Below the pieces are notes generated by a model. That model ran no database searches. It saw only the letters and a list, made by a program, of their open reading frames with translations, and had not been told where the DNA came from. Shown piece by piece: positions 50,414 to 58,665 of a stretch of 64,000 nucleotides of DNA. Location of the stretch: positions 1-64,000 of the forward strand of contig JAFGQI010000049.1 of NCBI GenBank assembly GCA_016935755.1. The letters run 5' to 3'. The stretch's first letter is position 1. Each line of letters begins with the position of its first letter. A program made the translations under genes and the position numbers. The stretch is from Anaerolineales bacterium (GTDB lineage: Bacteria; Chloroflexota; Anaerolineae; Anaerolineales; UBA4823).

Positions 50414-51625
50414 TTATGGGATAGCAAACTGGAAGCGCCAGATGCCTGTGCCCACGCTGAGGATTTGCGAGGATTGGCCGATTACCTCAAACCAGGTAAT
50501 CCCGGGTTTCAGCGGGTAATCCGCGCCATCGGAAAAAGTCAGGCTGAACAGGGCCTCAGGGCTGGCATGACTCCAATTCAAGGAGTAAATCTGCCCATCT
50601 CGGAAAGCATAAGCCATCCCGGTCCCAGAGAACTGGATATCAACGATCTCGCTGACGCCAGATTTAGACTGGTAAGCATACAGGTGCGGCAAGAGCAGGA
50701 CCACAACATTATCTGCGGCGATCTGTTGGCCGTTTCCCTGGTCAATCAGGGGAGCATACCCCTCGCCTGATCCACCGGTTGAATCTTCCTGGGTGTCCTG
50801 GAAGCGCAGATATCGCCCGCTGGCGGGATCAAAATCCCAGCGCAGATAGGCGCTGATGGAGAAACGCACTGAGAACTGCTGGCCCGGCTGTCCGCCGGCG
50901 GGCGTGAGGGCATGGAAAACCATGCCATTCAGGTTCTGGCGTGTGTTGGAGATGCCCTTTTCTGTTATGTATTTGCTGAGTTCAGTGGTATCCGTGACCA
51001 GGAAGTTGTATCCATTTGGATCCACCCGGCACATGGGGGGGCAGTTTTGGCTGCCCTCAAATACCAGGCGATCCGCCCAGGTCGATTTGTAGAAAACATC
51101 CAGGATGCGCCGGTCAGCTCCGCCAAATGCCAGCACTGAGTTGTACATCGTGACAAGCTGGCTGTCCAGCAAGCGCCCAGAGCGGATTGGGCCGACCTGG
51201 GCGGCATTGCTGCCATAGAAGATAGCATGTAAACGGGTCAGGCCATTGTTTTGATAGTAATCATAAACCACGTCCGCCTGAGTGATGCCAAATGGAGGAC
51301 GTTGGCCTCTGGGAAAGAGCTGCACCTTGACCGAGAGCGGGCGCCGATCCAACAAAGCCGGGTCGCTCACCACCATTCCGGTTAGTGGATTCATATCAGT
51401 TGGAAAGTTATCTGGCCCATAAACAACGGGCAGAGGTGTATTTGTGGGTATGGGTGTATCGGTGGGCGCCAGGGTTGCCGTGGGTGGGATCGGGGTCAGC
51501 GTTGGCGTTTCGCTGGGAATGGAGGCAGTTGCGCTGGCGGATGGAGTTGCCAGTTCTGGCGTCGGGCTGGTGCAGGCGCTGGCGATCAGCGCCAACAGCA
51601 GCCAAACAATCAATCGTTTTGACAT
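50414..51625 (-). CDS. DUF3048 lipoprotein, copy 1
   Basis: A 403-residue predicted lipoprotein (lipobox LIASAC; Ser/Thr/Pro linker to about residue 75). It contains DUF3048: MNPLTGMVVSDPALLDRRPL, GITQADVVYDYYQNNGLTRL, GPIRSGRLLDSQLVTMYNSV, NCPPMCRVD. The function is unknown; the name YerB is sometimes used for the family. The start 51625 has GGAG upstream; a frame from 51655 is less likely. It is the first gene of a tandem duplicated pair. Confidence 0.8.
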   Translation of the reverse strand: MSKRLIVWLLLALIASACTSPTPELATPSASATASIPSETPTLTPIPPTATLAPTDTPIPTNTPLPVVYGPDNFPTDMNPLTGMVVSDPALLDRRPLSVKVQLFPRGQRPPFGITQADVVYDYYQNNGLTRLHAIFYGSNAAQVGPIRSGRLLDSQLVTMYNSVLAFGGADRRILDVFYKSTWADRLVFEGSQNCPPMCRVDPNGYNFLVTDTTELSKYITEKGISNTRQNLNGMVFHALTPAGGQPGQQFSVRFSISAYLRWDFDPASGRYLRFQDTQEDSTGGSGEGYAPLIDQGNGQQIAADNVVVLLLPHLYAYQSKSGVSEIVDIQFSGTGMAYAFRDGQIYSLNWSHASPEALFSLTFSDGADYPLKPGITWFEVIGQSSQILSVGTGIWRFQFAIP

Positions 51626-51726
51626 GATGTAATCTCCGTCATTATTTTGTCTCAAGAAATAACGCTCTGTTTGTTACCAACATGGCGGTTATCATACCGC
51701 AGTTGGCTGACTTTATCAATTGCCGC

Positions 51727-51754
51727 TTGCATTTTTGGCAAAAAACCCTATAAT
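51727..51754 (+). promoter_or_regulatory. Sigma-70-type promoter, leaderless
   Basis: TTGCAT (51727-51732), 16-base spacer, TATAAT (51749-51754). The ATG at 51761 begins seven bases after the -10 box, so the mRNA should start at or next to the start codon. Confidence 0.7.
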
Positions 51755-51760
51755 TCATCC

Positions 51761-52579
51761 ATGAAATTTGCCGGGTTTGCCAAGCGAGCCTTTACCTTAT
51801 CAGGTAAGGGGTTGGTTTTCTTAGCGGTAGGATTGTTGGCGCTGGGTTGGTTGCTGAATACACCGCCTGGTTTGTTGGGGAAAGCCGATGCTGTTGGATA
51901 TGCAGTCTGTCACCGCATTGATGCGCGGTCTTTTCATCTGGGTGTGCGCCAGCTGCCGATGTGTGTGCGCTGTTCGGGCATGTACCTGGGAGCTTTGACA
52001 GGCCTGATCTACCAGGCTGTAACGGCCCGGCGTAAAGGTGGTATGCCAGGCTGGATAGGCGTTATCTTTATTGGTTTGTTTGTGGCTGCTTTTGGCGTAG
52101 ATGGTTTGAATTCGTATCTGCATTTGTTTCCGGGCTCGCCTGGACTGTATGAACCGCAGAACTGGATGCGGCTGGTTACAGGATCTGGGATGGGCCTGGT
52201 TGTATCTACACTGATTTTCCCGGCTTTCAACCAGACAGTTTGGAAGAATTGGTCAACGGCTCCTGCTTTACCAGGGCTGCGAGCATGGCTGGTGCAACTT
52301 TTGCTGGTTGCATTCGTAGATATACTTGTATTTACTGAGAATCCGTTGATTCTTTATCCGATGGCTGTGCTTTCCGCTTTGACTGTGCTATTTATACTCA
52401 CTATGGTCTATACCATGGTGTGGCTGATGATCCTGCGTGCTGAAAACCGCTATCAACGATTTTCCGAGTTGATTTTGCCGTTAACCGGCGGTTTTGGCAC
52501 GGCGCTGCTGCAAATTGTGGCCCTGGATTTTGCGCGGTTTTTATTTACTGGTACGTGGGATGGCTTTCATTTAGGGTAG
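51761..52579 (+). CDS. DUF2085 membrane protein
   Basis: A 272-residue membrane protein with about seven helices. The DUF2085 hallmark is VCHRIDARSFHLGVRQLPMC followed by VRCSGMYLGAL, with His and Cys residues that could bind a metal or participate in redox chemistry. The function is unknown. A longer frame opens at 51647, but ATG 51761 is supported by a promoter seven bases upstream and by the family's usual N-terminus. The gene is richer in A and T than many neighbours. Confidence 0.82.
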   Translation: MKFAGFAKRAFTLSGKGLVFLAVGLLALGWLLNTPPGLLGKADAVGYAVCHRIDARSFHLGVRQLPMCVRCSGMYLGALTGLIYQAVTARRKGGMPGWIGVIFIGLFVAAFGVDGLNSYLHLFPGSPGLYEPQNWMRLVTGSGMGLVVSTLIFPAFNQTVWKNWSTAPALPGLRAWLVQLLLVAFVDILVFTENPLILYPMAVLSALTVLFILTMVYTMVWLMILRAENRYQRFSELILPLTGGFGTALLQIVALDFARFLFTGTWDGFHLG

Positions 52580-52626
52580 AATTAGAGTAGTTGCTGGCCT
52601 CGCTGACCAGGTAGGAGTGTCAATAT

Positions 52627-53199
52627 ATGGATCTGCTTACAGGGATTTTTTCCGCCTTCGGGCTTTCAGCCAGCGCCGGCCTGAATGCGTACATACCGCT
52701 GCTGGTGTTGGCGCTGCTGGCGCGTTTCACCGATTTAATTCACTTGAGTTCTCCCTGGGATACGCTGACGAATGGATGGGTGATTGGTCTGCTGGGGGTA
52801 TTATCACTGGTTGAGTTCTTTGCCGATAAAGTGCCGGCGGTAAACCATGCCAACGATATCATCCAGACCTTTGTCCGGCCTGTGGCTGGAGCGATTGTTT
52901 TTGCCGCCAGCGCCAAGGTGCTCACTGATATTCATCCTGTAATTTCTATCGCGGCTGGTTTGTTGGTCGCCGGCGGGGTTCATGCGGTCAAAGCAGCGGC
53001 GGTGCGACCAGCGGTGACAGCCACTACGGGGGGCGCCGGGAATGTGCCCGTATCGATCATGGAAGATGTTGTTTCCACCATCCTATCGATTCTAGCAGTG
53101 GTTATTCCAGTTCTCATCGCCATGGTGATCATCCTGTTCACCGCCTGGGTGATCTGGATATTGTGGAGGCGGGCCAATCGGATGCGGATGGCCGCCTAA
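52627..53199 (+). CDS. DUF4126 membrane protein
   Basis: A 190-residue protein with about five membrane helices and the DUF4126 pattern: SAFGLSASAGLNAYIPLLVL, SLVEFFADKVPAVNHANDII and ARP-like repeated glycine helices (AAGLLVAGGVHAVKAAAVRP). The function is unknown. It lies 48 bases after the DUF2085 gene and 40 bases before a DUF4190 gene, forming a small cluster of uncharacterised membrane proteins. Confidence 0.8.
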   Translation: MDLLTGIFSAFGLSASAGLNAYIPLLVLALLARFTDLIHLSSPWDTLTNGWVIGLLGVLSLVEFFADKVPAVNHANDIIQTFVRPVAGAIVFAASAKVLTDIHPVISIAAGLLVAGGVHAVKAAAVRPAVTATTGGAGNVPVSIMEDVVSTILSILAVVIPVLIAMVIILFTAWVIWILWRRANRMRMAA

Positions 53200-53238
53200 T
53201 CTTAGAGCAGTATCAAGGATATAGAGAGGAGAAATCTT

Positions 53239-53592
53239 ATGTCATGGGAAAACCCGTCAGGGAGCACACCTTATTCAACTCCAAACAGCAGCCTGGCATT
53301 AATCAGCCTGATCACTGGCATCCTGGGATTGACGTTTTTCCCCTTAATTGGCAGTATTGTTGCCATTGTTACCGGGATGATGGCCAGGAAGGAAATTCGT
53401 GAGAGCGGCGGCGCGCTTGGCGGCGATGGTTTGGCTACGGCTGGCCTGGTCCTGGGCTGGATTGGAGTCGGGTTGGGTGTTATAGGCCTATGCGTGGTCG
53501 GGGTTATTTTTGCCTTGCCGTTGTGCTTTATCCCGTTGGGGATTATGTCGGAAAATATGGGCTTCCTTCTGCCCGTTTTGTTGGCTTTCTAG
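53239..53592 (+). CDS. DUF4190 small membrane protein
   Basis: A 117-residue protein with two central helices and the DUF4190 pattern SLALISLITGILGLTFFPLI, GSIVAIVTGMMARKEIRESG and GDGLATAGLVLGWIGVGLGV. The start follows GAGGAGAAATCTT. A third helix fills the C-terminus. The function is unknown; such proteins are common in Gram-positive and chloroflexal genomes. Confidence 0.82.
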   Translation: MSWENPSGSTPYSTPNSSLALISLITGILGLTFFPLIGSIVAIVTGMMARKEIRESGGALGGDGLATAGLVLGWIGVGLGVIGLCVVGVIFALPLCFIPLGIMSENMGFLLPVLLAF

Positions 53593-53622
53593 TCTATTCA
53601 TTTTGCTTACTCGGAGGAGAAT

Positions 53623-53856
53623 ATGAATGATAACTTTGGTACTGTCCCTGTGCAAGATTATGGCTCACCCATCCCGCCGTTGGACGAGACGCCGAAGAAG
53701 AAGGATAACACGGTCTTGATCGTTGTGATTGTTGTCCTGGTGGTGTTGTGCTGCTGCTGTGTCATTGTGGGGGGCGGGCTGGGGTATTGGCTGTGGGAAA
53801 ACGGCGACGAACTGTTCGACCTGACCCATAACCTGCGGGGAGCTTTTCCGGTTTGA
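53623..53856 (+). CDS. Small single-pass membrane protein
   Basis: A 77-residue protein. Residues 1-27 are polar with KKKD before the membrane; one helix (TVLIVVIVVLVVLCCCCVIV) contains four consecutive cysteines; the C-terminus is acidic to neutral. The CCCC at the membrane edge could be acylated (inference). GGAGGAGAAT precedes the ATG. It is the last of four small membrane-protein genes and ends just before a terminator. Confidence 0.65.
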   Translation: MNDNFGTVPVQDYGSPIPPLDETPKKKDNTVLIVVIVVLVVLCCCCVIVGGGLGYWLWENGDELFDLTHNLRGAFPV

Positions 53857-53865
53857 TGGTAAGCT

Positions 53866-53910
53866 AAAAAAGTCAGGCGCTGATCGATAAAAATCAGCGC
53901 CTGACTTTTT
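53866..53910. terminator. Strong bidirectional terminator
   Basis: AAAAAGTCAGGCGCTGAT (53867-53884) and its complement (53893-53910) form an 18-base-pair stem with an eight-base loop. It has T-runs on both strands. It lies between the small membrane protein and the convergent thiamine importer ATPase gene, whose stop overlaps the right arm. Confidence 0.88.
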
Positions 53911-54958
53911 ATTCGTTGGTCGGAAATACCTGGATTGCCTTCAGGGGGTCGAAGCACAGCCCTACCCAATCTCCAACACTGGGTGGTTGAACGCTGGAAG
54001 GGAAGTTGAACAACAGGGGGAGGGCATTGACCAGGATCGTCATTTTCCATGAGCTTCCCCGGAAAGAGATTTCGAAAACTTGCCCTGAAAGCTGGCAGGT
54101 GTCCTCACTGATATTTACTTCGTCAGGGCGTAAGAGCACCATGAAAGCCTGGCCAGTTTTATGTTTTTCGTGCTGGTCGGGTAGAGGAAAACTGCCCAGC
54201 GGGGTAAGGATTGATCCATCGGGCTGGAGCCTGCCTGAAATCAGGTTGTTCAAGCCCAAAAATTGCGCCACGAATATACTGGTTGGTTGGCGATAAATTG
54301 CCTGGGGTGCGCCAGTTTGCTCAATCTTGCCAGCATTCATCACGATTACCCGGTGAGCGATGACAAAGGCTTCTTCCTGGTCGTGAGTGACATAGATGGC
54401 AGTTTGCTGGCTCTGGTGCAGGATGCTGCCCAGCTCCAATACCAGGCGTTCGCGCAGGCTGCGGTCAAGCGAACCCAGCGGCTCATCTAACATCAGTAGG
54501 CGCGGGCGGGGGGCCAACGAACGAGCTAACGCCACTCGCTGCCCTTCTCCCCCTGATAGGGTGTTGACATCCCGCTTCTCATAACCAGGCAGCCCCACCA
54601 GTTCCAGCACTTCGCTCACTCGCTGGCGGATCTTTTCCTGGTTCAGATGCATCATCTGCAGCCCAAAAGCGACATTATCGAACACATTCCTGTGCGGGAA
54701 GAGGGCAAAATCCTGAAACATCAGGCCAAAACCGCGTTGGTGAGCCGGAACGCCTGCCAGGGAGCTGCCCTCCCATAACACATTGCCGCTGTCAGGCGGT
54801 TCCAATCCGGCGATAATCGACAGCAAGGTGGATTTTCCGCATCCGCTGGGGCCAAGCACAGCCACAGTTTTTCCCTCTTCCACCTGGAAGGAGACCCCCT
54901 GCAGAGCCTGGGTGCTGCCGAACGATTTGTAGATATCCTGTAGGTCAAGTCCAGTCAT
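53909..54958 (-). CDS. thiQ: ABC transporter ATPase, thiamine importer (ThiQ-like)
   Basis: A 349-residue ATPase. It has Walker A GPSGCGKST, Q-loop LMFQDFALFPH, the signature TLSGGEGQRVALARSLAP, Walker B LLMLDEPLGSLD and IYVTHDQEEAFV. A C-terminal TOBE-type domain follows (VLLRPDEVNISEDTCQLSGQ). By sequence alone it could serve iron or thiamine. Its place after a thiamine-binding protein and fused permease, downstream of a TPP riboswitch, makes ThiQ the likely role. It is the last gene of the operon. Confidence 0.85.
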   Translation of the reverse strand: MTGLDLQDIYKSFGSTQALQGVSFQVEEGKTVAVLGPSGCGKSTLLSIIAGLEPPDSGNVLWEGSSLAGVPAHQRGFGLMFQDFALFPHRNVFDNVAFGLQMMHLNQEKIRQRVSEVLELVGLPGYEKRDVNTLSGGEGQRVALARSLAPRPRLLMLDEPLGSLDRSLRERLVLELGSILHQSQQTAIYVTHDQEEAFVIAHRVIVMNAGKIEQTGAPQAIYRQPTSIFVAQFLGLNNLISGRLQPDGSILTPLGSFPLPDQHEKHKTGQAFMVLLRPDEVNISEDTCQLSGQVFEISFRGSSWKMTILVNALPLLFNFPSSVQPPSVGDWVGLCFDPLKAIQVFPTNE

Positions 54959-54982
54959 GATGATTTATCGTGAGGTGGTTTT

Positions 54983-56689
54983 CTAAAATTCTCCCACATC
55001 GGCGATGCGGAAATGTTCAATCGCCAGCATTCCTCCCGCAGCGGTCACCATCAGCAGTGTGCTGAGCGCCAGGGCCTGTCCATAGTTCAATTCTCCTGGC
55101 TGTGACAGGAAGCGGTAGATCATTACCGGGACAGTGGGGTATTCAGGGCGGCTGATCAAAGCAGTCGCCCCGAACTCGCCCAGCGATATGGTAAAGGCAA
55201 AGGTAGCCGCCACCAGCAAAGCCCGCCCAACCAGCGGCAGGTCGATGTGGCGTATTACCTGACCTGGAGGAGCGCCCAGCACCGCTGCAGCGTGGCGCAG
55301 GCGCGGGCGAATGCTGCGCAGGGCGGGGGTCAGGCTGCGTACAACGAATGGAAACGCCACCAGGGTGTGCGCCAGCGGAATTAAGATAGGGGAGGCGCGT
55401 AAATCCAGCGGTGGTTGGTCCAGGGCAACGATGAAACCCAGTCCCAGGGTGACTGCCGATGTCCCCAGCGGCAGCATCAAGATTGGATCGAGGATGCGGT
55501 TCAGGAGAGAGCGGGTATTGTAAGCCAACGACCAGGCCGCGGGCAGACCGAGCATCAGAGCCAGAAATGCCGTCGCACAGGCATAGGCCAGCGAGACTGC
55601 AATGGCAGTACTGGGCGGCACGAAGAACAGCGAGTCGCGCCGGTTCGTATTCAGTTCGCGATAATAATCCAAGGTAAGCTGAGCTTGTATATCTTGTGCG
55701 CTGCTGGCAGGGGCCGCGGAGACGAATGAGCGCAAGCCCAGGGCCAGCAGAGGCGTGGTGAGCAAACCCAGCAGCGCTACGATCATAACAGAAGCTGCCA
55801 GGCGGCTGCGCCAGGTGGTCAGGCGGCGTTGGGTAAAGCGCTGTGGACGCAGAGTGAGGGGCTGGAATAGCCGTGCGGATAGCTGAGTATAGATAACCGT
55901 CAGCCCTAATGTGCAGGCCAGTTGAAAGAGGGACAGGGTGGCTGCCAGGGGAAGATTGAACAGGCTGATGGTCTGGTAGTAGATTTCAACCTCCAGCGTG
56001 GCAAATTTTGGTCCGCCTAACACAAGAATCACCCCAAAGGAAGTAAAGTTGAAGATGAACACCAGCAGCGCGGCAGATGCAATCGCGGGCAGCAAAAGAG
56101 GCAGAGTGAGGTGAGTGAGCACCTGCCAGGGAGTGGCGCCTAAGACCCGCGCCGCCTGGCCCAGGCGTGGGTCCAGGTGTGACCAGAAGTCCCCAACAAT
56201 GCGCAAAACAATGGTGGTGTTATAGAAGACATGCGCGACCAGGATGGCGCCAAATGTATTGACGAATTGAATGGGAGGCTGCGCCAGGTTGAATAGATCC
56301 ATCAGCGCCAGATTGACCCAGCCGCGTGGCCCCAGCAGGGCATTGAACGCAGCTGCCACCACCAATGTCGGCAGGACAAAAGGGATCCCTGCCAGCGCCT
56401 GGAGCAGGGATTTTCCCCGAAAGGTGAAGCGGGCAAGCAAGTAAGCCCCTGGAAGTCCAAATGACAGCGTTATAAGCGTGGAAAGAACAGCCTGCCATAG
56501 GGTGAACCCCAGCACCTTCTGAACCGAGCTGGATGCCAGGCTTTCAATGAGCGGCATCCCCTGATGATCGCCCATCCTGGCAAAGCTGATCTGCAGGATG
56601 CTCCCCAGGGGGAAGAAATAGAACAGGCCCAGAAAAGCGAGCGGCGCCAGCCAGAGCAGCAGGCTGCCAGGGGCTAGCCGGTGTTTCAT
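54983..56689 (-). CDS. thiP: ABC transporter permease, thiamine importer (ThiP-like, two-domain)
   Basis: A 568-residue permease of two fused six-helix halves. Each carries the EAA loop: VLGATPWQVLTHLTLPLLLP and VLGAPPGQVIRHIDLPLVGR. The two-domain architecture matches ThiP and FbpB. ATG 56689 overlaps the stop of the binding-protein gene (ATGA); an upstream ATG at 56722 is less likely. It forms the membrane channel of the thiamine importer. Confidence 0.85.
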   Translation of the reverse strand: MKHRLAPGSLLLWLAPLAFLGLFYFFPLGSILQISFARMGDHQGMPLIESLASSSVQKVLGFTLWQAVLSTLITLSFGLPGAYLLARFTFRGKSLLQALAGIPFVLPTLVVAAAFNALLGPRGWVNLALMDLFNLAQPPIQFVNTFGAILVAHVFYNTTIVLRIVGDFWSHLDPRLGQAARVLGATPWQVLTHLTLPLLLPAIASAALLVFIFNFTSFGVILVLGGPKFATLEVEIYYQTISLFNLPLAATLSLFQLACTLGLTVIYTQLSARLFQPLTLRPQRFTQRRLTTWRSRLAASVMIVALLGLLTTPLLALGLRSFVSAAPASSAQDIQAQLTLDYYRELNTNRRDSLFFVPPSTAIAVSLAYACATAFLALMLGLPAAWSLAYNTRSLLNRILDPILMLPLGTSAVTLGLGFIVALDQPPLDLRASPILIPLAHTLVAFPFVVRSLTPALRSIRPRLRHAAAVLGAPPGQVIRHIDLPLVGRALLVAATFAFTISLGEFGATALISRPEYPTVPVMIYRFLSQPGELNYGQALALSTLLMVTAAGGMLAIEHFRIADVGEF

Positions 56690-57822
56690 CTGAGCACGGC
56701 CTCTGTCCAGGCCTGCAGCCATTTTTCTCGATTGGCTGCGATTTCCTGCGGGGTGATCACAGCTGTTTTTTGCGGCACATCCAGGTATTTCACGAAGGCA
56801 TTTGATAGTTGGGCGTTAGGGTTCACTGGGAAAACGAACATCTGCATTGGCATGTCAGCCTGGAAGGCTGGGGAGAGCATGAAATCTATCCACTTTTCGG
56901 CCAGGTCGTGGTTGCTGGCGCCTTTGAGAATGCCTACAAACTCAATCTGGCGGAAGCAGGAGTAATTGCTGACGATGGCGCCGGTGGGTGGTTCTGTCAT
57001 CGGGCTGGATGCGTAGATTAACTCGAAGGCTGGGCTGGAATTGTATGAAACTACGATCGGGCGTGGGCCTTTGCCGGATGAACCGCTGAATTCGGTGTAG
57101 TAGGCGGTTTCCCAGTCGTTGACCACTAAAACATCGTTGGCAACCAGGGCTTTCCAGAAATCAAGATAGTCCGTTGGGCCGAAGTTCCCGATTGTGGCTA
57201 ATAAAAACGCCAGCCCAGGCGATGAAGTGGCCGGGTTTTGAACGACCAGCAGGCTCTTGTATTCTGCTTTGGTTAAGTCTTCCAGGTTGGTGGGGGGAGG
57301 CATATTCTTTTGTGCGAAATAGGCTTTGTCATAGTTCAGGCATACATCGCCATAATCCACTGGCAGGGCGCGCTGCTGCTCATCCAGCTGGAAAGCAGCG
57401 GGTATCTTCTCCAGCAGCTTTGAAGCATAAGGTTCGAAGATGCCTTCGTCAAGCGCCCGGCTCAAGAAGGTATTGTCTACACCATAAAAGACATCCGCCA
57501 GGGGATTGTCTTTGGACAGGATGGCTTTGTTGAGGGCTGTGCCGGTGTCGCCGCTCTTGATGATTTGAACTTTGACGTTGTTCTCCTGCTCAAAAGCGAT
57601 CAAGACATCCTCGGATACAGCAAATGAGTCATGGGTCATCACCCTCAAGATGCGCGGGCCAGAGGGTGTGGAACTGGCAGTTGCAGCGGATGAACAGCCT
57701 GCGCTGATTGCCAGGAGGAGAATGCAGATCAGCAGCAACAGGGAGTAAGCCGTCCTTCTGTTTTGAGACCGGAATGGAGCCAGCGCCGTTAAAACGTGTT
57801 TCACCGGTGAATGGTGGTACAT
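56686..57822 (-). CDS. thiB: Thiamine ABC transporter substrate-binding lipoprotein (ThiB/TbpA-like)
   Basis: A 378-residue lipoprotein (lipobox ISAGC near residue 43). The fold matches TbpA: ILRVMTHDSFAVSEDVLIAF, VQIIKSGDTGTALNKAI, DVFYGVDNTFLSRALDEGIF and FPVNPNAQLSNAFVKYLDVP. It would capture thiamine or its phosphates outside the membrane. ATG 57822 overlaps the pyrophosphokinase stop by 22 bases; a GTG at 57804 overlapping that stop is an alternative. Confidence 0.88.
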   Translation of the reverse strand: MYHHSPVKHVLTALAPFRSQNRRTAYSLLLLICILLLAISAGCSSAATASSTPSGPRILRVMTHDSFAVSEDVLIAFEQENNVKVQIIKSGDTGTALNKAILSKDNPLADVFYGVDNTFLSRALDEGIFEPYASKLLEKIPAAFQLDEQQRALPVDYGDVCLNYDKAYFAQKNMPPPTNLEDLTKAEYKSLLVVQNPATSSPGLAFLLATIGNFGPTDYLDFWKALVANDVLVVNDWETAYYTEFSGSSGKGPRPIVVSYNSSPAFELIYASSPMTEPPTGAIVSNYSCFRQIEFVGILKGASNHDLAEKWIDFMLSPAFQADMPMQMFVFPVNPNAQLSNAFVKYLDVPQKTAVITPQEIAANREKWLQAWTEAVLR

Positions 57823-58424
57823 AGCATTAACCCTTCCTTCAAATCAATTGTAGCTTCTTCCCCCAGCATCATATTGCTGATGCCGCGGGTGCTTCCGAAA
57901 ACCAGATCTTCCTGGTTCAATGAGTATTCCAGGCCCTGGGTGGTGATCCCACTGGCATCGCCAGCCAGTGGGATGAGAGAAACTGTATCGCCAGGGTGGC
58001 CGTGGATAGATATGCTCTCCCCGCCATGCAGATAGGCAATCTCTTGGTTCCCGTCGATGATGCGGATATGGGCTGGCGCCAGCGCAGCCGGCAGGAGCAG
58101 GTTGGCCAGGGTCTGGTCCCAGCGTGCCCCCAAAGCCGCCAACACCAGGATTTCACTGGCGCCAAGTTCCTGGGCATGCATCATTGCTAATTCGAGATCG
58201 GTGTAGTCTTTACGGCTGGGATAGCGGATAAACTGGCATCCCTGCTCCTGCAGCATAGCAATATCCTGGTCATTGAGCGAATCCATATCGCCAACCACAT
58301 AGGCAGGAATCAGGCCGAATTTGAGGCAGTGACGGGCGCCTCCGTCCGCGGCGATGAGGATATCCCCTGGCAGAAGTTCAACCGGCTGGGTTAGCCAGCC
58401 ATTGGCGATCAGCACAGCGCGCAA
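57801..58424 (-). CDS. thiN: Thiamine pyrophosphokinase
   Basis: A 207-residue enzyme that converts thiamine to thiamine diphosphate with ATP. Conserved blocks are GDILIAADGGARHCLKFGL, VVGDMDSLND, IRYPSRKDYTDLELAM and ALGARWDQTLANLLLP. The start codon is TTG at 58424, preceded by the very strong site GAGGAGGAA seven bases away. That ribosome-binding site lies in a hairpin controlled by the upstream TPP riboswitch. It leads the operon with the thiamine importer, a salvage arrangement. Confidence 0.92.
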   Translation of the reverse strand: MRAVLIANGWLTQPVELLPGDILIAADGGARHCLKFGLIPAYVVGDMDSLNDQDIAMLQEQGCQFIRYPSRKDYTDLELAMMHAQELGASEILVLAALGARWDQTLANLLLPAALAPAHIRIIDGNQEIAYLHGGESISIHGHPGDTVSLIPLAGDASGITTQGLEYSLNQEDLVFGSTRGISNMMLGEEATIDLKEGLMLCTTIHR

Positions 58425-58431
58425 AATATCG

Positions 58432-58463
58432 TTCCTCCTCGGTAGGTGCCGCCAGAGGAGGAA
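58432..58463 (-). promoter_or_regulatory. Shine-Dalgarno-sequestering hairpin (expression platform)
   Basis: On the minus strand TTCCTCCTC (58463-58455) is a perfect complement of the ribosome-binding site GAGGAGGAA (58440-58432), with a 14-base loop. The same TTCCTCC can alternatively pair with GGAGGAA at the 3' end of the TPP aptamer (58507-58501). This is the layout of a translational off-switch. Confidence 0.7.
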
Positions 58464-58499
58464 TAAGCAAAAGCAGATATTTCAATGGGGTCAACTGCC

Positions 58500-58592
58500 A
58501 TTCCTCCGCCGGCATTATCCGGATCAGGTTCGCGGGTCGAAGGCCGATTACCTTCCTCTCAGCCTGGTGATACCAGGCTCCCCGTGCACATC
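58500..58592 (-). ncRNA. TPP riboswitch (THI element)
   Basis: Read on the minus strand the aptamer shows CACGGGGAGCC, the P3-side CAGGCTGAGAGG and the highly conserved GAACCTGATCCGGATAATGC followed by CGGCGGAGGAA. These match the pyrimidine- and diphosphate-sensing helices of TPP riboswitches. It lies about 80 bases upstream of the thiamine pyrophosphokinase start. Bound TPP is expected to shut the operon down. Confidence 0.93.
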
Positions 58593-58665
58593 CTGAGGCA
58601 ATCTTGATTGCCTGAGATTATTCTATCTGATTTTGAGTATATCCAAAGCTGGGAGAGTTGTCAAG

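Noticed and set aside
51647-51760. N-terminal extension of the DUF2085 protein
   Set aside because: The extension lies in the promoter region, with -35 and -10 boxes inside it.
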